Source: Legionellales bacterium | Lineage (GTDB): Bacteria; Pseudomonadota; Gammaproteobacteria; Eutrophobiales; Eutrophobiaceae | Reading direction: 5' to 3' | NCBI GenBank assembly: GCA_002721165.1 | Contig: PBJS01000010.1 | Span: 23,751 to 62,105 of the forward strand | DNA: 38,355 nt | Part shown: one piece after another, positions 27,016 through 35,747 of the stretch | How positions within the stretch are numbered: position 1 is the stretch's first letter | Layout: every line of letters starts with the position of its first letter | Position numbers and translations under genes: made by a program | Notes under the pieces: generated by a model | Told to the model about the DNA's origin: nothing | Databases searched by the model: none | The model's input: the letters and a program-made list of their open reading frames with translations, nothing else

Positions 27016-27573
27016 ATGATTGATTATAATTCACTAAATGGAAAATTAATTTCTGCCGGTACTGGCGTGTGGGCATCAGAGTCGCACGGGTTTTTGTGCG
27101 GCGTTTTTTGTGCTGGCAACACAGTGGCATCAAGTATTTGGCAGGAATATTTATTGGCTGGCGTTGAAGAACCTCTAGATCATGACGAATCTTTTGCTTT
27201 GTTAACAGAGCTTGCTAAACGTGTCGCTGAAGAAATATTATCTAGTGAGATTATTTTTACACCGCTTTTACCAAGCGACCAGGCAAGTATTACAGAACGC
27301 TCTAATTCAATTTCTGAGTGGTGTGCGGGGTTTGTTAGCGGTTTGGGCATAGGCGGAGCTGGAAAAAAATTGGATTTAGGCGTTGATGGAGATGAATTTC
27401 TCAGAGATATGATATCAATATCTAGAATGGAGACATCATCCGAAGAGGGGAATGATGCGGAAACTGCTTATTTTGAAATTGTTGAATATATCCGTATTGG
27501 TGTAATTTTGATTCATCAACATTTACACGAAAAACAAGAAATAAATACTAACAAAAAAGAGATTTTACATTGA
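27016..27573 (+). CDS. ygfB: YgfB/YecA-type UPF0149 protein
   Basis: A 185-residue protein of the UPF0149 family. In Pseudomonas aeruginosa YgfB influences beta-lactam resistance regulation, but a general function is not settled. The family signature is ESHGFLCGVFCAGN (about residues 20-33) and a later EWCAGFVSGLGIGG near 102-115. The start is ATG 27016, which gives the normal short lead before the signature; a longer frame from TTG 26956 adds 20 residues not expected in the family. Its stop overlaps the pepP start (TTGA), and the ygfB-pepP-ubiH-ubiI order is the E. coli one. Confidence 0.88.
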   Translation: MIDYNSLNGKLISAGTGVWASESHGFLCGVFCAGNTVASSIWQEYLLAGVEEPLDHDESFALLTELAKRVAEEILSSEIIFTPLLPSDQASITERSNSISEWCAGFVSGLGIGGAGKKLDLGVDGDEFLRDMISISRMETSSEEGNDAETAYFEIVEYIRIGVILIHQHLHEKQEINTNKKEILH

Positions 27574-28886
27574 TTGAAACTAAAGAATTGAAAAATCGTC
27601 GTAAGCGATTAATGGACATGATAGGTTCAGATAGCATAGCAATACTGCCTACTTCATCTGTTGTTGTACGTAATCGTGACGTTGAATTCCCTTTTCGCCC
27701 AGATAGCGATTTTTTTTATTTAACGGGCTATCCAGAACCTGAAGCTGTTTTAGTTTTGATACCTGATCGGGAAGAGGGTGAATGTATATTATTTTGTCGT
27801 GAAAGTGATGAAAAGCTAGAAACATGGCATGGGAGACGTTCTGGCTTAGACGGTGCGGTTAATATTTATGCTGCGGATGATGCTTTCCCCATCGAAGATA
27901 TGGATGACATTTTGCCAGGATTAATCGAGGGACACGATCGAATTTTTTATAATATGGGTTCCGATCAAAATTTTGACCAAAGAGTATTGGGTTGGGTTAA
28001 TCAGATAAGAGGCAAAGTTAGAGCAGGAATTATTGCTCCTGATGAATTTATTTCACTTAATCATTTTTTGCATGAGATGCGATTGTATAAGAGTCGTTAT
28101 GAAATTAAGTTAATGCGGCAAGCTGCTAAAATTTCTGCTAAAGCACATAGGCGAGCTATGCAGAATTGTCAGCCAGGCATGTATGAATATCAATTAGAAG
28201 GAGAATTAATATCCGAATTTATTAAAAATGGCGCGCGTTATACTGCCTATCCTCCGATTGTTGGTTCAGGCCCCAATGCTTGTATATTACATTACACGAA
28301 CAACAGCGATGAGATTGCTGATGGCGACTTATTATTAATTGACTCGGGTGCAGAGTACCAATGTTACGCAAGCGATATTACGCGGACATTTCCAGTCAAT
28401 GGAAAATTTTCTAAAGCACAACGCGAAATTTATAATTTAGTTTTATCTGCACAGACTGCCGCTCTCAATGAAATTAAACCAGGAAACCATTGGAATGACC
28501 CACATGATGCTGCTGTTAGAGTACTGACAGAGGGAATGGTCGAACTAGGGATATTAAAAGGTAACCCTGAAGATTTAATAAAAAATAAAGATTATGCGAA
28601 ATATTATATGCATCGAACAGGACATTGGTTAGGAATGGATGTTCATGATGTTGGAGACTACAAACTTGATGGTGAGTGGAGAATGTTAGAGGCGGGTATG
28701 GTAATGACTGTAGAGCCAGGCCTTTATTTATCTGCGAATTCTGAAGGCTTGTCTGAGCAGTGGCGAAATATTGGGGTAAGAATTGAGGACGATGTTTTAG
28801 TAACGAAAGATGGGTACGATATTTTAAGTAAAGATGCTCCAAAGACGATTGATGAAATTGAGGAGCTAATGGCTAATGCCGCATGA
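27570..28886 (+). CDS. pepP: Xaa-Pro aminopeptidase
   Basis: Dinuclear-manganese exopeptidase that removes an N-terminal residue preceding proline. The 438-residue length matches E. coli PepP (441). The N-terminal domain carries FRPDSDFFYLTGYPEPEAVL. The pita-bread catalytic domain has its metal ligands in LLIDSGAEY (Asp), YASDITRTF (Asp), HRTGHWLGMDVHD (His), MTVEPGLY (Glu) and VRIEDDV (Glu). The start is TTG 27570, overlapping the ygfB stop by 4 bases. It overlaps ubiH by 11 bases. Confidence 0.95.
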   Translation: MIETKELKNRRKRLMDMIGSDSIAILPTSSVVVRNRDVEFPFRPDSDFFYLTGYPEPEAVLVLIPDREEGECILFCRESDEKLETWHGRRSGLDGAVNIYAADDAFPIEDMDDILPGLIEGHDRIFYNMGSDQNFDQRVLGWVNQIRGKVRAGIIAPDEFISLNHFLHEMRLYKSRYEIKLMRQAAKISAKAHRRAMQNCQPGMYEYQLEGELISEFIKNGARYTAYPPIVGSGPNACILHYTNNSDEIADGDLLLIDSGAEYQCYASDITRTFPVNGKFSKAQREIYNLVLSAQTAALNEIKPGNHWNDPHDAAVRVLTEGMVELGILKGNPEDLIKNKDYAKYYMHRTGHWLGMDVHDVGDYKLDGEWRMLEAGMVMTVEPGLYLSANSEGLSEQWRNIGVRIEDDVLVTKDGYDILSKDAPKTIDEIEELMANAA

Positions 28887-30096
28887 TTATGATGTTGTCA
28901 TCGTTGGCGCAGGCATGGTCGGGGCAAGCCTAGCTTGCGCCATAGCCCCTACAAATCTTTCAATTGCACTCATTGAGCCCGTATTATTTAACGATGATCA
29001 ACAACCAAGTTATGATGATAGAGGTATTTCTCTTTCTCCTTCCTCAAAAAGAATACTTGAGCATATTGGTATCTGGCAGTCTATTTATCCAAATGCAACA
29101 CCAATAAAAAAAATACATATCTCAAATCAAAAGAAATTTGGTTTTACTCATTTAGCAGCATCTGAGATAGGACTTACAGAACTCGGTCACGTTGTTATTG
29201 CTCGTTCATTAGGCAATGCCCTGCACAAAAAAATAAAGCAATATAAAAATATAAAACTTTTTTGTCCCGCTGAATTAAATAATTTTGTAAAGCATAATTC
29301 GAATATATCTTTACAAGTGATGCTCCCTGAAGGTAATAGCACTATCAATACAAAATTACTTGTAGGTGCAGATGGCAGTCATTCCTTAGTTAGAAAGTTA
29401 GCTGGAATAAAAACTAAAGAACATAATTTTGAACAGACAGCAATCGTGGCTAATGTAACTACCCAAAAGCCAAATCAGTTCACTGCTTACGAGCGTTTTA
29501 CACCACATGGTCCAATTGCTTTTTTGCCAGTCGAAGGGAATCGTTTTGTTCTTATTTTTACAGTGGATACACATAAGGCCAGTTCTTATCTAAGTATGTC
29601 AGATAATAAATACTTAGAAATTATAGAAAATGAATTTGGACGCAGACTGGGTAAAATCCAAGAAATTGGTAAAAGACATACCTACCCAATTTTTTTTATT
29701 GAGGCAGTAAATCAGTTTCAAGAAAATCTGATTTTATTAGGCAATGCTGCACATACAATTCATCCAAATGCAGCACAAGGTTTTAATCTTGGTTTAAGAG
29801 ACGTAGCAGGATTGGCGGAATGTATATATTCAGCCCAAGAAAAAAAACAGCCAATTAATGATATGGATATATTTAATAAATATATAGAATTGCGTCATTC
29901 CGATCAGCAGCGCATTATAAAACTCACTAATAGTATCGCATCTTCTTTTTATAATACTTCTTTATTGTCTGCTTCTCTTGCGAATACCATAATGTTGCTT
30001 TTAGATTTTATCCCTGAATTTAGATCTCTTTTTCTTAAAAGAGCAATGGGTCTAGCGGGATATCAGCCGCGGCTTGTCAGAGGGTTACAATTATGA
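28876..30096 (+). CDS. ubiH: 2-octaprenyl-6-methoxyphenol hydroxylase
   Basis: FAD-dependent aromatic hydroxylase of ubiquinone synthesis (UbiH/COQ6 family). The dinucleotide motif VIVGAGMVGASLA covers residues 8-20, the second FAD motif VGADGSHSLVRKLAG lies near 162-176, and the third, LLGNAAHTIHPNAAQGFNLGLRDV, near 289-312; the last is closer to UbiH than to UbiI. The length of 406 residues is standard. It overlaps pepP by 11 bases and ubiI by 4 bases (ATGA), so the four-gene ygfB-ubiI set is a tight operon. Confidence 0.9.
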   Translation: MPHDYDVVIVGAGMVGASLACAIAPTNLSIALIEPVLFNDDQQPSYDDRGISLSPSSKRILEHIGIWQSIYPNATPIKKIHISNQKKFGFTHLAASEIGLTELGHVVIARSLGNALHKKIKQYKNIKLFCPAELNNFVKHNSNISLQVMLPEGNSTINTKLLVGADGSHSLVRKLAGIKTKEHNFEQTAIVANVTTQKPNQFTAYERFTPHGPIAFLPVEGNRFVLIFTVDTHKASSYLSMSDNKYLEIIENEFGRRLGKIQEIGKRHTYPIFFIEAVNQFQENLILLGNAAHTIHPNAAQGFNLGLRDVAGLAECIYSAQEKKQPINDMDIFNKYIELRHSDQQRIIKLTNSIASSFYNTSLLSASLANTIMLLLDFIPEFRSLFLKRAMGLAGYQPRLVRGLQL

Positions 30097-31322
30097 AGGA
30101 AAACGAAAATAAGTATGACGGTGATATTGCTATAGTAGGCGGCGGCATTATTGGTAGTTGTTTAGCTTGTTTATTGGGACAGGCTGGATTTAAAGTTATC
30201 CTGCTTGACGTAGATACTAAGCCAAAAAAATCATCTATAGAAAATGATCCTCGAGTATTTGCAATTACAATTGCATCTGAAAAGATTTTAAAGAAAACGG
30301 GCGCGTGGTCACTTTTAAATGAAGCAAACATCTCTTCTTTTCGTCGTATGCATGTTTGGGATGAGAACGGCACTGGGGAAATCCGTTTTGAAAGTGCCTC
30401 AATATGCGAGCCTACAATGGGGTATATTATTCCCCATCAAGTTATTCTTGATGCATTACATAAAAAAATACGTGATTTAGAAAACGTAATATACATAAGT
30501 GGTGTTTCACCTGTACTAATAAAAAATGAAACTAATGCAATTACATTAGGTATAGATAATGGCCAACAGTATAGAACAAAACTCATAGTTGCTGCAGACG
30601 GCAGCAATTCAAAAGTAAGAGAACTTTCAAATATTTACTATAGCAAACACGATTACAAACAATCTGCTTTAGCTTGTATCGTTACATCAGAGATTTCACA
30701 TGATGAAGTAGCACGTCAGCGTTTTTTGAAAGATGGTCCGCTTGCCTTTTTACCTATGAAAAACCCTTTTGAGTCTGGCATCGTGTGGTCTAGTAGTCCA
30801 GAGCGGATTGGCCAACTTCTTAATTGTGATAAAAAAATGTTCCATAGCGAATTAGAGACCGCTTTCGACAATAAGTTGGGTAAAATTCAGAACAGTACCG
30901 AACGTAATATTTTTTCTCTCAACAGAGCACATGCAGAGCATTATGTTCAACCGAGAATTGCATTAATTGGTGATAGCGCCCATACCGTCCACCCTTTAGC
31001 AGGATTGGGTGCAAATCTTGGCTTGCTCGATGCTGCAGCTTTAGCAGAGATACTCATAGACACTTTCAATCTAGAGAGAGATTTTGGTCGACTACAAGTA
31101 CTACGTCGTTACGAGCGTTGGCGCAAAGGGGAAAATAAACAAGTAATGTATTTACTTGATGGTTTCAAATATCTCTTTGAAAATCAGTTTCGATCAGTAC
31201 AATGGCTACGTAATTTGGGATTAGACATCATCGACGATATGCCTATTGTTAAAAACGCTATTATGATGCGGGCAATGGGGTTAAAGGGAAACTTACCCAA
31301 GTTTGCAAGAGATTATTGTTAA
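30093..31322 (+). CDS. ubiI: Ubiquinone-biosynthesis FAD hydroxylase (UbiI/VisC type)
   Basis: A second UbiH/COQ6-family monooxygenase of 409 residues, probably the C5 hydroxylase UbiI. It has IAIVGGGIIGSCLACLL near residues 12-28, a DPRVFAIT segment near 50-57, RRMHVWDENGTGEI near 87-100 (the MxVWD text is typical of the VisC/UbiI group), and IALIGDSAHTVHPLAGLGANLGLLD near 292-316. Its position right after ubiH copies the E. coli order. UbiF is the main alternative, since the paralogues are hard to separate by eye. A 62-base gap with a candidate promoter precedes glnS. Confidence 0.82.
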   Translation: MKENENKYDGDIAIVGGGIIGSCLACLLGQAGFKVILLDVDTKPKKSSIENDPRVFAITIASEKILKKTGAWSLLNEANISSFRRMHVWDENGTGEIRFESASICEPTMGYIIPHQVILDALHKKIRDLENVIYISGVSPVLIKNETNAITLGIDNGQQYRTKLIVAADGSNSKVRELSNIYYSKHDYKQSALACIVTSEISHDEVARQRFLKDGPLAFLPMKNPFESGIVWSSSPERIGQLLNCDKKMFHSELETAFDNKLGKIQNSTERNIFSLNRAHAEHYVQPRIALIGDSAHTVHPLAGLGANLGLLDAAALAEILIDTFNLERDFGRLQVLRRYERWRKGENKQVMYLLDGFKYLFENQFRSVQWLRNLGLDIIDDMPIVKNAIMMRAMGLKGNLPKFARDYC

Positions 31323-31331
31323 CCTATGCAA

Positions 31332-31360
31332 TTACAAGATTAGTTTATTTATTTTTTAAT
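31332..31360 (+). promoter_or_regulatory. Candidate promoter for glnS
   Basis: TTACAA (31332-31337) and TTTAAT (31355-31360) are spaced by 17 bases, between ubiI and glnS. A start near 31367 leaves a leader of about 18 bases that contains the ribosome site GAGGA (31374-31378 region) ahead of ATG 31385. Confidence 0.4.
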
Positions 31361-31384
31361 ACTCGTATGACTAGAGGATAGTCA

Positions 31385-33078
31385 ATGTCTGAGAATTCAA
31401 ACTCTTAAGCAAATAATTTTATTCGTAATATCATCAAGAATGATATAAAAAATAAGAAAAATAAAGGTCTTGTCCATACAAGATTTCCCCCAGAACCAAA
31501 TGGTTATCTTCATATTGGTCATGCAAAATCGATATGTTTAAATTTCGGAGTTGCAAATGATTTCAATAAGGGTCTTTGTAATCTTCGTTTTGATGATACT
31601 AATCCTGAAAAAGAAGACACTGAATATACAGAATCTATACAAAAGGATGTTAAGTGGCTAGGTTTTGAATGGGACGAACGTCTTTTTTATGCATCTGATT
31701 ATTTCGAAAAACTTTTTGAATTTGCTAAAAAAATGATTACTGATGGTAAAGCCTATGTCGATCATTTAAGCGCAGAAGAAATACGTGAATACAGAGGAAC
31801 ATTGACTGAGCCCGGGAAAGAGAGTCCATACCGTACAAGAGATACTGAAGAAAATCTTAATTTGTTTGAGCGTATGCGAAAGGGCGAGTTTAAAGATGGG
31901 GAATGTGTACTAAGGGCAAAGATAGATATGTCTTCACCTAATATGAATATGCGGGATCCGACGATTTATAGGATTAAAAAAGCAGACCATCACCGTACTG
32001 GAAATAATTGGTGTATATACCCAATGTATGACTACACACATTGTATTTCTGATGCTTTAGAGGGAATAACTCATTCGTTGTGTACGCTTGAATTTGAAGA
32101 TCACCGACCACTTTATGACTGGTTTTTAGATCAGTTACCAGTACCTTGTCATCCGCAACAAATTGAATTTGCCCGTTTAAATTTAAATTACACGATAACT
32201 AGTAAACGAAAATTAAACGAATTGGTAATAGATGGTAGTGTTTCAGGGTGGGATGATCCTCGTATGCCGACAATTGTTGGTATGCGTCGGCGTGGTTATA
32301 CTCCGGAATCAATTCGTGATTTTTGCGATAGAATCGGGGTCACTAAAAATGACACAGTAATTGATGTTGGTGTTTTAGAAAACTGTGTGCGCGAGGATCT
32401 TGATAATCGCGCACCACGTGTAATGGGCGTGTTAGATCCATTAAAAGTTGTTATTACAAATTATCCTGAAGGAGAAACTGAACAATTGGAGGCGCCAAAT
32501 CATCCGAACGATACAAAGATGGGTGTAAGAAAGTTACCTTTTTCGGGAATAATCTATATTGAAAAAGATGATTTTATGGAAGATGCACCAAAAAAGTTTT
32601 TTCGACTAACTCCGGGTAAAGAGGTTAGATTACGCTATGCTTATTTTATTAAGTGTAATGAAGTTGTAAAAGACAATTTCGGAAATATAGTTGAATTACA
32701 TTGTTCTTATGATCCTGATACAAAAGGGGGTAACGCACCTGATGGCCGTAAAGTAAAAGGGACAATTCACTGGGTATCTGCTGAGCATGCTTTTAAAACG
32801 GAAGTTCGTTTATACGATAGATTATTTAATGATGAGAAACCTGATAGTAATAAACACCAAAAAGATTGGAAGGATTTTTTGAATAACGAATCAAAAAAAT
32901 AATACAGGATGTTTATCTTGAGCCTTCATTGGAATTAGCAAAAAAAGAAGAATTTTTTCAATTTGAAAGGCTTGGTTATTTTTGTGTCGATAATAGGGAC
33001 TCTGAAAAAGGCAAACCTATTTTTAATAGAACTGTTTCATTAAGAGACTCTTGGCTAAAACAAAAACAGAAAAACTAA
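31385..33078 (+). pseudogene. glnS: Glutaminyl-tRNA synthetase, reading frame interrupted twice
   Basis: Class I synthetase charging tRNA-Gln. Read through two lesions it spans 564 codon positions, against 554 residues in E. coli. The HIGH region (RFPPEPNGYLHIGH) lies 30-43 codons in, and NLRFDDTNP, EGITHSLCTLEF and the KMSKS equivalent TSKRK follow. Lesion 1: after ATG 31385, itself preceded by a good GAGGA site, codon 8 is TAA (31406-31408) in the same frame as the conserved body. Lesion 2: an A7 run (32893-32899) leads straight into TAA, while the conserved C-terminus (LEPSLELA, FERLGYFCVDN, FNRTVSLRDSW) continues in the -1 frame to 33078. All conserved blocks survive, so decay would be very recent; sequence error, slippage or readthrough are alternatives. 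Confidence 0.8.
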
Positions 33079-33111
33079 ATTGGTTACTCTAATTATATTT
33101 ATTTAAAATAC

Positions 33112-34005
33112 ATGCAGCCAGATTCTAAAACTCTATATCGTTCTAATTTGAAAGGTTTCTCGCTCAGTAACAGCGGGAAAGTAAGAGATATTTACGATAT
33201 AGATGATCAGCATTTATTAATTGTTACTAGTGACAGACTTTCTGCCTTCGATGTTATTTTACCAGACCCTATACCGGGTAAAGGTCGTGTTTTGACCGAA
33301 GTATCAAACTTTTGGTTTAGTCGCTGTAGAGATATTATTCCTAACCACCTTTCAGATTTGGCTATTGAAGACGTTATAAAAAAAGAAATTGATTTAGAAG
33401 CGCTAAAAGGTCGGTCCATTGTTGTCCGAAAGCTTAAACCTTTGCCAATCGAGGCTGTTATCCGCGGCTATTTAATTGGCTCTGGTTGGGTAGATTACAA
33501 AAAAACGGGTAGTGTTTGTGGTATTAGTTTACCCTCGGACCTAAAGCAAGCAGAAAAATTGCCCGAACCCATTTTTACTCCTGCAACAAAGGCGGATGTC
33601 GGTAATCATGATGAGAATATTGATTTTGAAACAGTCAAAACATTAATTGGGGAAAAGATTGCCAATAAAATCCGTAACATAAGTTTAAAAATTTATAATG
33701 AAGCTGCAGAATATGCTATTGGAAGAGGAATTATTATTGCTGATACCAAATTTGAGTTTGGTTTGGATGAAAAAAATAATTTGGTCTTAATTGATGAGTT
33801 ATTGACGCCAGATTCTTCACGTTTTTGGCCTATTGAATCTTATAGCACGGGTATAAGCCCACCTAGTTTTGACAAACAATATGTCAGAGATTATTTGGAA
33901 ACATTGAATTGGGATAAAAAACCACCTGGCCCAAAGTTGACAGAAGAAGTAATTAATATGACCGCAGAAAAATATGAAGATGCAAGGAAAAAATTAATTT
34001 TATAA
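33112..34005 (+). CDS. purC: SAICAR synthetase, long form
   Basis: Joins aspartate to CAIR in de novo purine synthesis. At 297 residues it is the longer type, like yeast Ade1 and many Beta/Gammaproteobacteria, rather than the 237-residue E. coli type. Motifs are GKVRDIYDID (about 22-31), TSDRLSAFDV (40-49), ECxxRGY equivalent PIEAVIRGYLIGSGW (about 114-128), and the catalytic-loop region IIADTKFEFG (about 206-215) with DELLTPDSSRFW (226-237). No Shine-Dalgarno is visible before ATG 33112. It follows glnS by 33 bases and carbonic anhydrase follows 15 bases later. Confidence 0.95.
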   Translation: MQPDSKTLYRSNLKGFSLSNSGKVRDIYDIDDQHLLIVTSDRLSAFDVILPDPIPGKGRVLTEVSNFWFSRCRDIIPNHLSDLAIEDVIKKEIDLEALKGRSIVVRKLKPLPIEAVIRGYLIGSGWVDYKKTGSVCGISLPSDLKQAEKLPEPIFTPATKADVGNHDENIDFETVKTLIGEKIANKIRNISLKIYNEAAEYAIGRGIIIADTKFEFGLDEKNNLVLIDELLTPDSSRFWPIESYSTGISPPSFDKQYVRDYLETLNWDKKPPGPKLTEEVINMTAEKYEDARKKLIL

Positions 34006-34020
34006 TTTATAGGGAAAAAG

Positions 34021-34665
34021 ATGGACGAATTAAAAACTTTAATTGATGGTTATAAAAGATTTTATAAAAAGTTTTTTGAAGAACAAAAAGAACTTGATAA
34101 AAATTTATTTATAAAGCCGCAAACGCCGAAATTCTTAGTGATATCTTGTTGCGATTCAAGAGTAAATCCATCACAAATTATGGATACTAAACCTGGTGAT
34201 ATATTTGTTATTCGTAATGTTGCCAATCTTGTTCCTACTAATGAGTCAGATGGGAAACCACATAGTGTTGGTGCGGCAATTGAGTTTGCAGTAAAACATT
34301 TAAGAGTTAAGCATATTATTGTTCTTGGCCACTCTCAGTGTGGTGGAATCAGAGCTTTGATGGAAGGCAAACATTCCGGCGATGAATATGATTTTATTGA
34401 TCCGTGGATGGACATAGCAAAGAAAGCAAGGGAAAACGTTTTAAAAGATCACAAAGATAAGTCTTTCAAAGATCAATGCAGTTATTGTGAAAAAGCTTCT
34501 ATTAAAATTTCTTTAAATAATTTGATGGCTTTCCCATGGGTAAAACAAAAGTGTGAAAGCGGAGAGCTAAATATACACGGTTGGTATTTTGATATGGAAA
34601 CAGGTTCCCTACTTAGTAAGCAGGGGGAAACATTTTTACCTGTAGATAAATTATTACTAAAGTGA
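34021..34665 (+). CDS. can: Beta-class carbonic anhydrase
   Basis: Zinc enzyme interconverting CO2 and bicarbonate, 214 residues, cytosolic. The zinc ligands are all visible: Cys43 and Asp45-Arg47 (CCDSR), and His104 and Cys107 in GHSQCGGI. VIRNVANLVP near 63-72 is also typical of the clade. A Shine-Dalgarno (AGGGA) lies close upstream. It is only 15 bases after purC, so both are probably co-transcribed; bicarbonate is consumed by PurK and by the AccC encoded elsewhere in this window. It ends at a hairpin shared with convergent fba. Confidence 0.95.
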   Translation: MDELKTLIDGYKRFYKKFFEEQKELDKNLFIKPQTPKFLVISCCDSRVNPSQIMDTKPGDIFVIRNVANLVPTNESDGKPHSVGAAIEFAVKHLRVKHIIVLGHSQCGGIRALMEGKHSGDEYDFIDPWMDIAKKARENVLKDHKDKSFKDQCSYCEKASIKISLNNLMAFPWVKQKCESGELNIHGWYFDMETGSLLSKQGETFLPVDKLLLK

Positions 34666-34666
34666 A

Positions 34667-34693
34667 AAAATTATTTTAGTATGAAATAATTTT
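34667..34693. terminator. Bidirectional terminator hairpin between can and fba
   Basis: A perfect 10-bp but wholly AT inverted repeat (AAAATTATTT, 7-base loop, AAATAATTTT) begins 1 base after the can stop and runs into the fba stop codon. A-runs on its left and T-runs on its right would serve both strands. Low GC makes it weak. Confidence 0.5.
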
Positions 34694-35720
34694 ATGCAGC
34701 TTCTTCCATTTTCTCGTCATACTCACCTTTACAAGCAAGTCCATTACATTTTTCTCTATGTAGTAATGCCTTTTGTGCGGCTTCTATATTTGTAGATTCA
34801 CCACCCCAGGCTTTAAGGCAAGGTTCTTGTAAAGCACGCCCATATGAGAAACTTAATGGCCAAGGCAAATCTTTATTATTTTGATTCATAGCGTTAAGGT
34901 GTGCTGTTGCTAATTCAGCGCTTTGCCCACCTGATAGAAAAACAATACCTGCTAATTCTGAAGGAACATTTTTTAGTAAACAACGAACAGTACTCTTAGC
35001 AACTTCTTCAACACTTGCCTGAGTTGAACACTGCTTACCAGAAATCACCATATTTGTTTTTAGTATGGTATGCGCAATACTGATATCCTGATCTTTAAGC
35101 GTTGTAAATAATGTTGATAATGTTTTTTCAGTTACGTCATAACAACGCTCAATAGTGTTGTCTGCATCCATCAACACTTCAGGCTCGACCATTGGGACAA
35201 TACCAATTTCTTGACATAATCCCGCGTATCGGGCCAAGGCATGAGCATTAGCATCAATACAGGCATCCGTTGGCATATTATTGCCGATTGTTATTACAGC
35301 ACGCCATTTTGCAAACTTTGCACCAAGGGTTTTATATTCTGCTAATCTGTCACGCAGCCCATCAAGCCCTTCAGTAATTTTTTCATTCGCATGTAAAGCA
35401 AAATCTTTTGCACCAGTATCAACTTTAATTCCAGGCATAATCCCGTCATTTATTAATTTTTCTGTAAATGTCGTCCCATCGGATGTTGATTGACGAATTG
35501 TCTCGTCGTAAAGAATCATCCCGCTTATGTATTTACTACCACCAGGATTTGTTATTAATAAATCACGATAAGCTCTTCTATTTTCTTCCGTTGACTCAAC
35601 GTTAATAGTATCGAATCTCTTTTTTATGGTAGGAGTGCTCTCGTCTATTGCAAGTATTCCTTTTCCTTCAGCTACCATCATTTTTGCTGTTGTCTCAAGC
35701 TCTTGTTCTATTACAGTCAT
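34692..35720 (-). CDS. fba: Class I fructose-bisphosphate aldolase
   Basis: Schiff-base aldolase splitting or forming fructose 1,6-bisphosphate in glycolysis, gluconeogenesis or the Calvin cycle. The 342-residue protein is of the eukaryote-like class I family. It has GKGILAIDESTPTIKKRF near residues 19-36, FAKWRAVI near 137-144 (with the conserved Lys), EPEVLMDAD near 180, and the Schiff-base lysine in HTILKTNMV near 217-225. The C-terminus lacks the terminal tyrosine of animal enzymes. GGGGT lies 6 bases before the ATG. It is the third gene of pgk-pyk-fba, 27 bases after pyk. Confidence 0.93.
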   Translation of the reverse strand: MTVIEQELETTAKMMVAEGKGILAIDESTPTIKKRFDTINVESTEENRRAYRDLLITNPGGSKYISGMILYDETIRQSTSDGTTFTEKLINDGIMPGIKVDTGAKDFALHANEKITEGLDGLRDRLAEYKTLGAKFAKWRAVITIGNNMPTDACIDANAHALARYAGLCQEIGIVPMVEPEVLMDADNTIERCYDVTEKTLSTLFTTLKDQDISIAHTILKTNMVISGKQCSTQASVEEVAKSTVRCLLKNVPSELAGIVFLSGGQSAELATAHLNAMNQNNKDLPWPLSFSYGRALQEPCLKAWGGESTNIEAAQKALLHREKCNGLACKGEYDEKMEEAA

Positions 35721-35747
35721 TTTTTACCCCATTAACTTTTTATTAAT

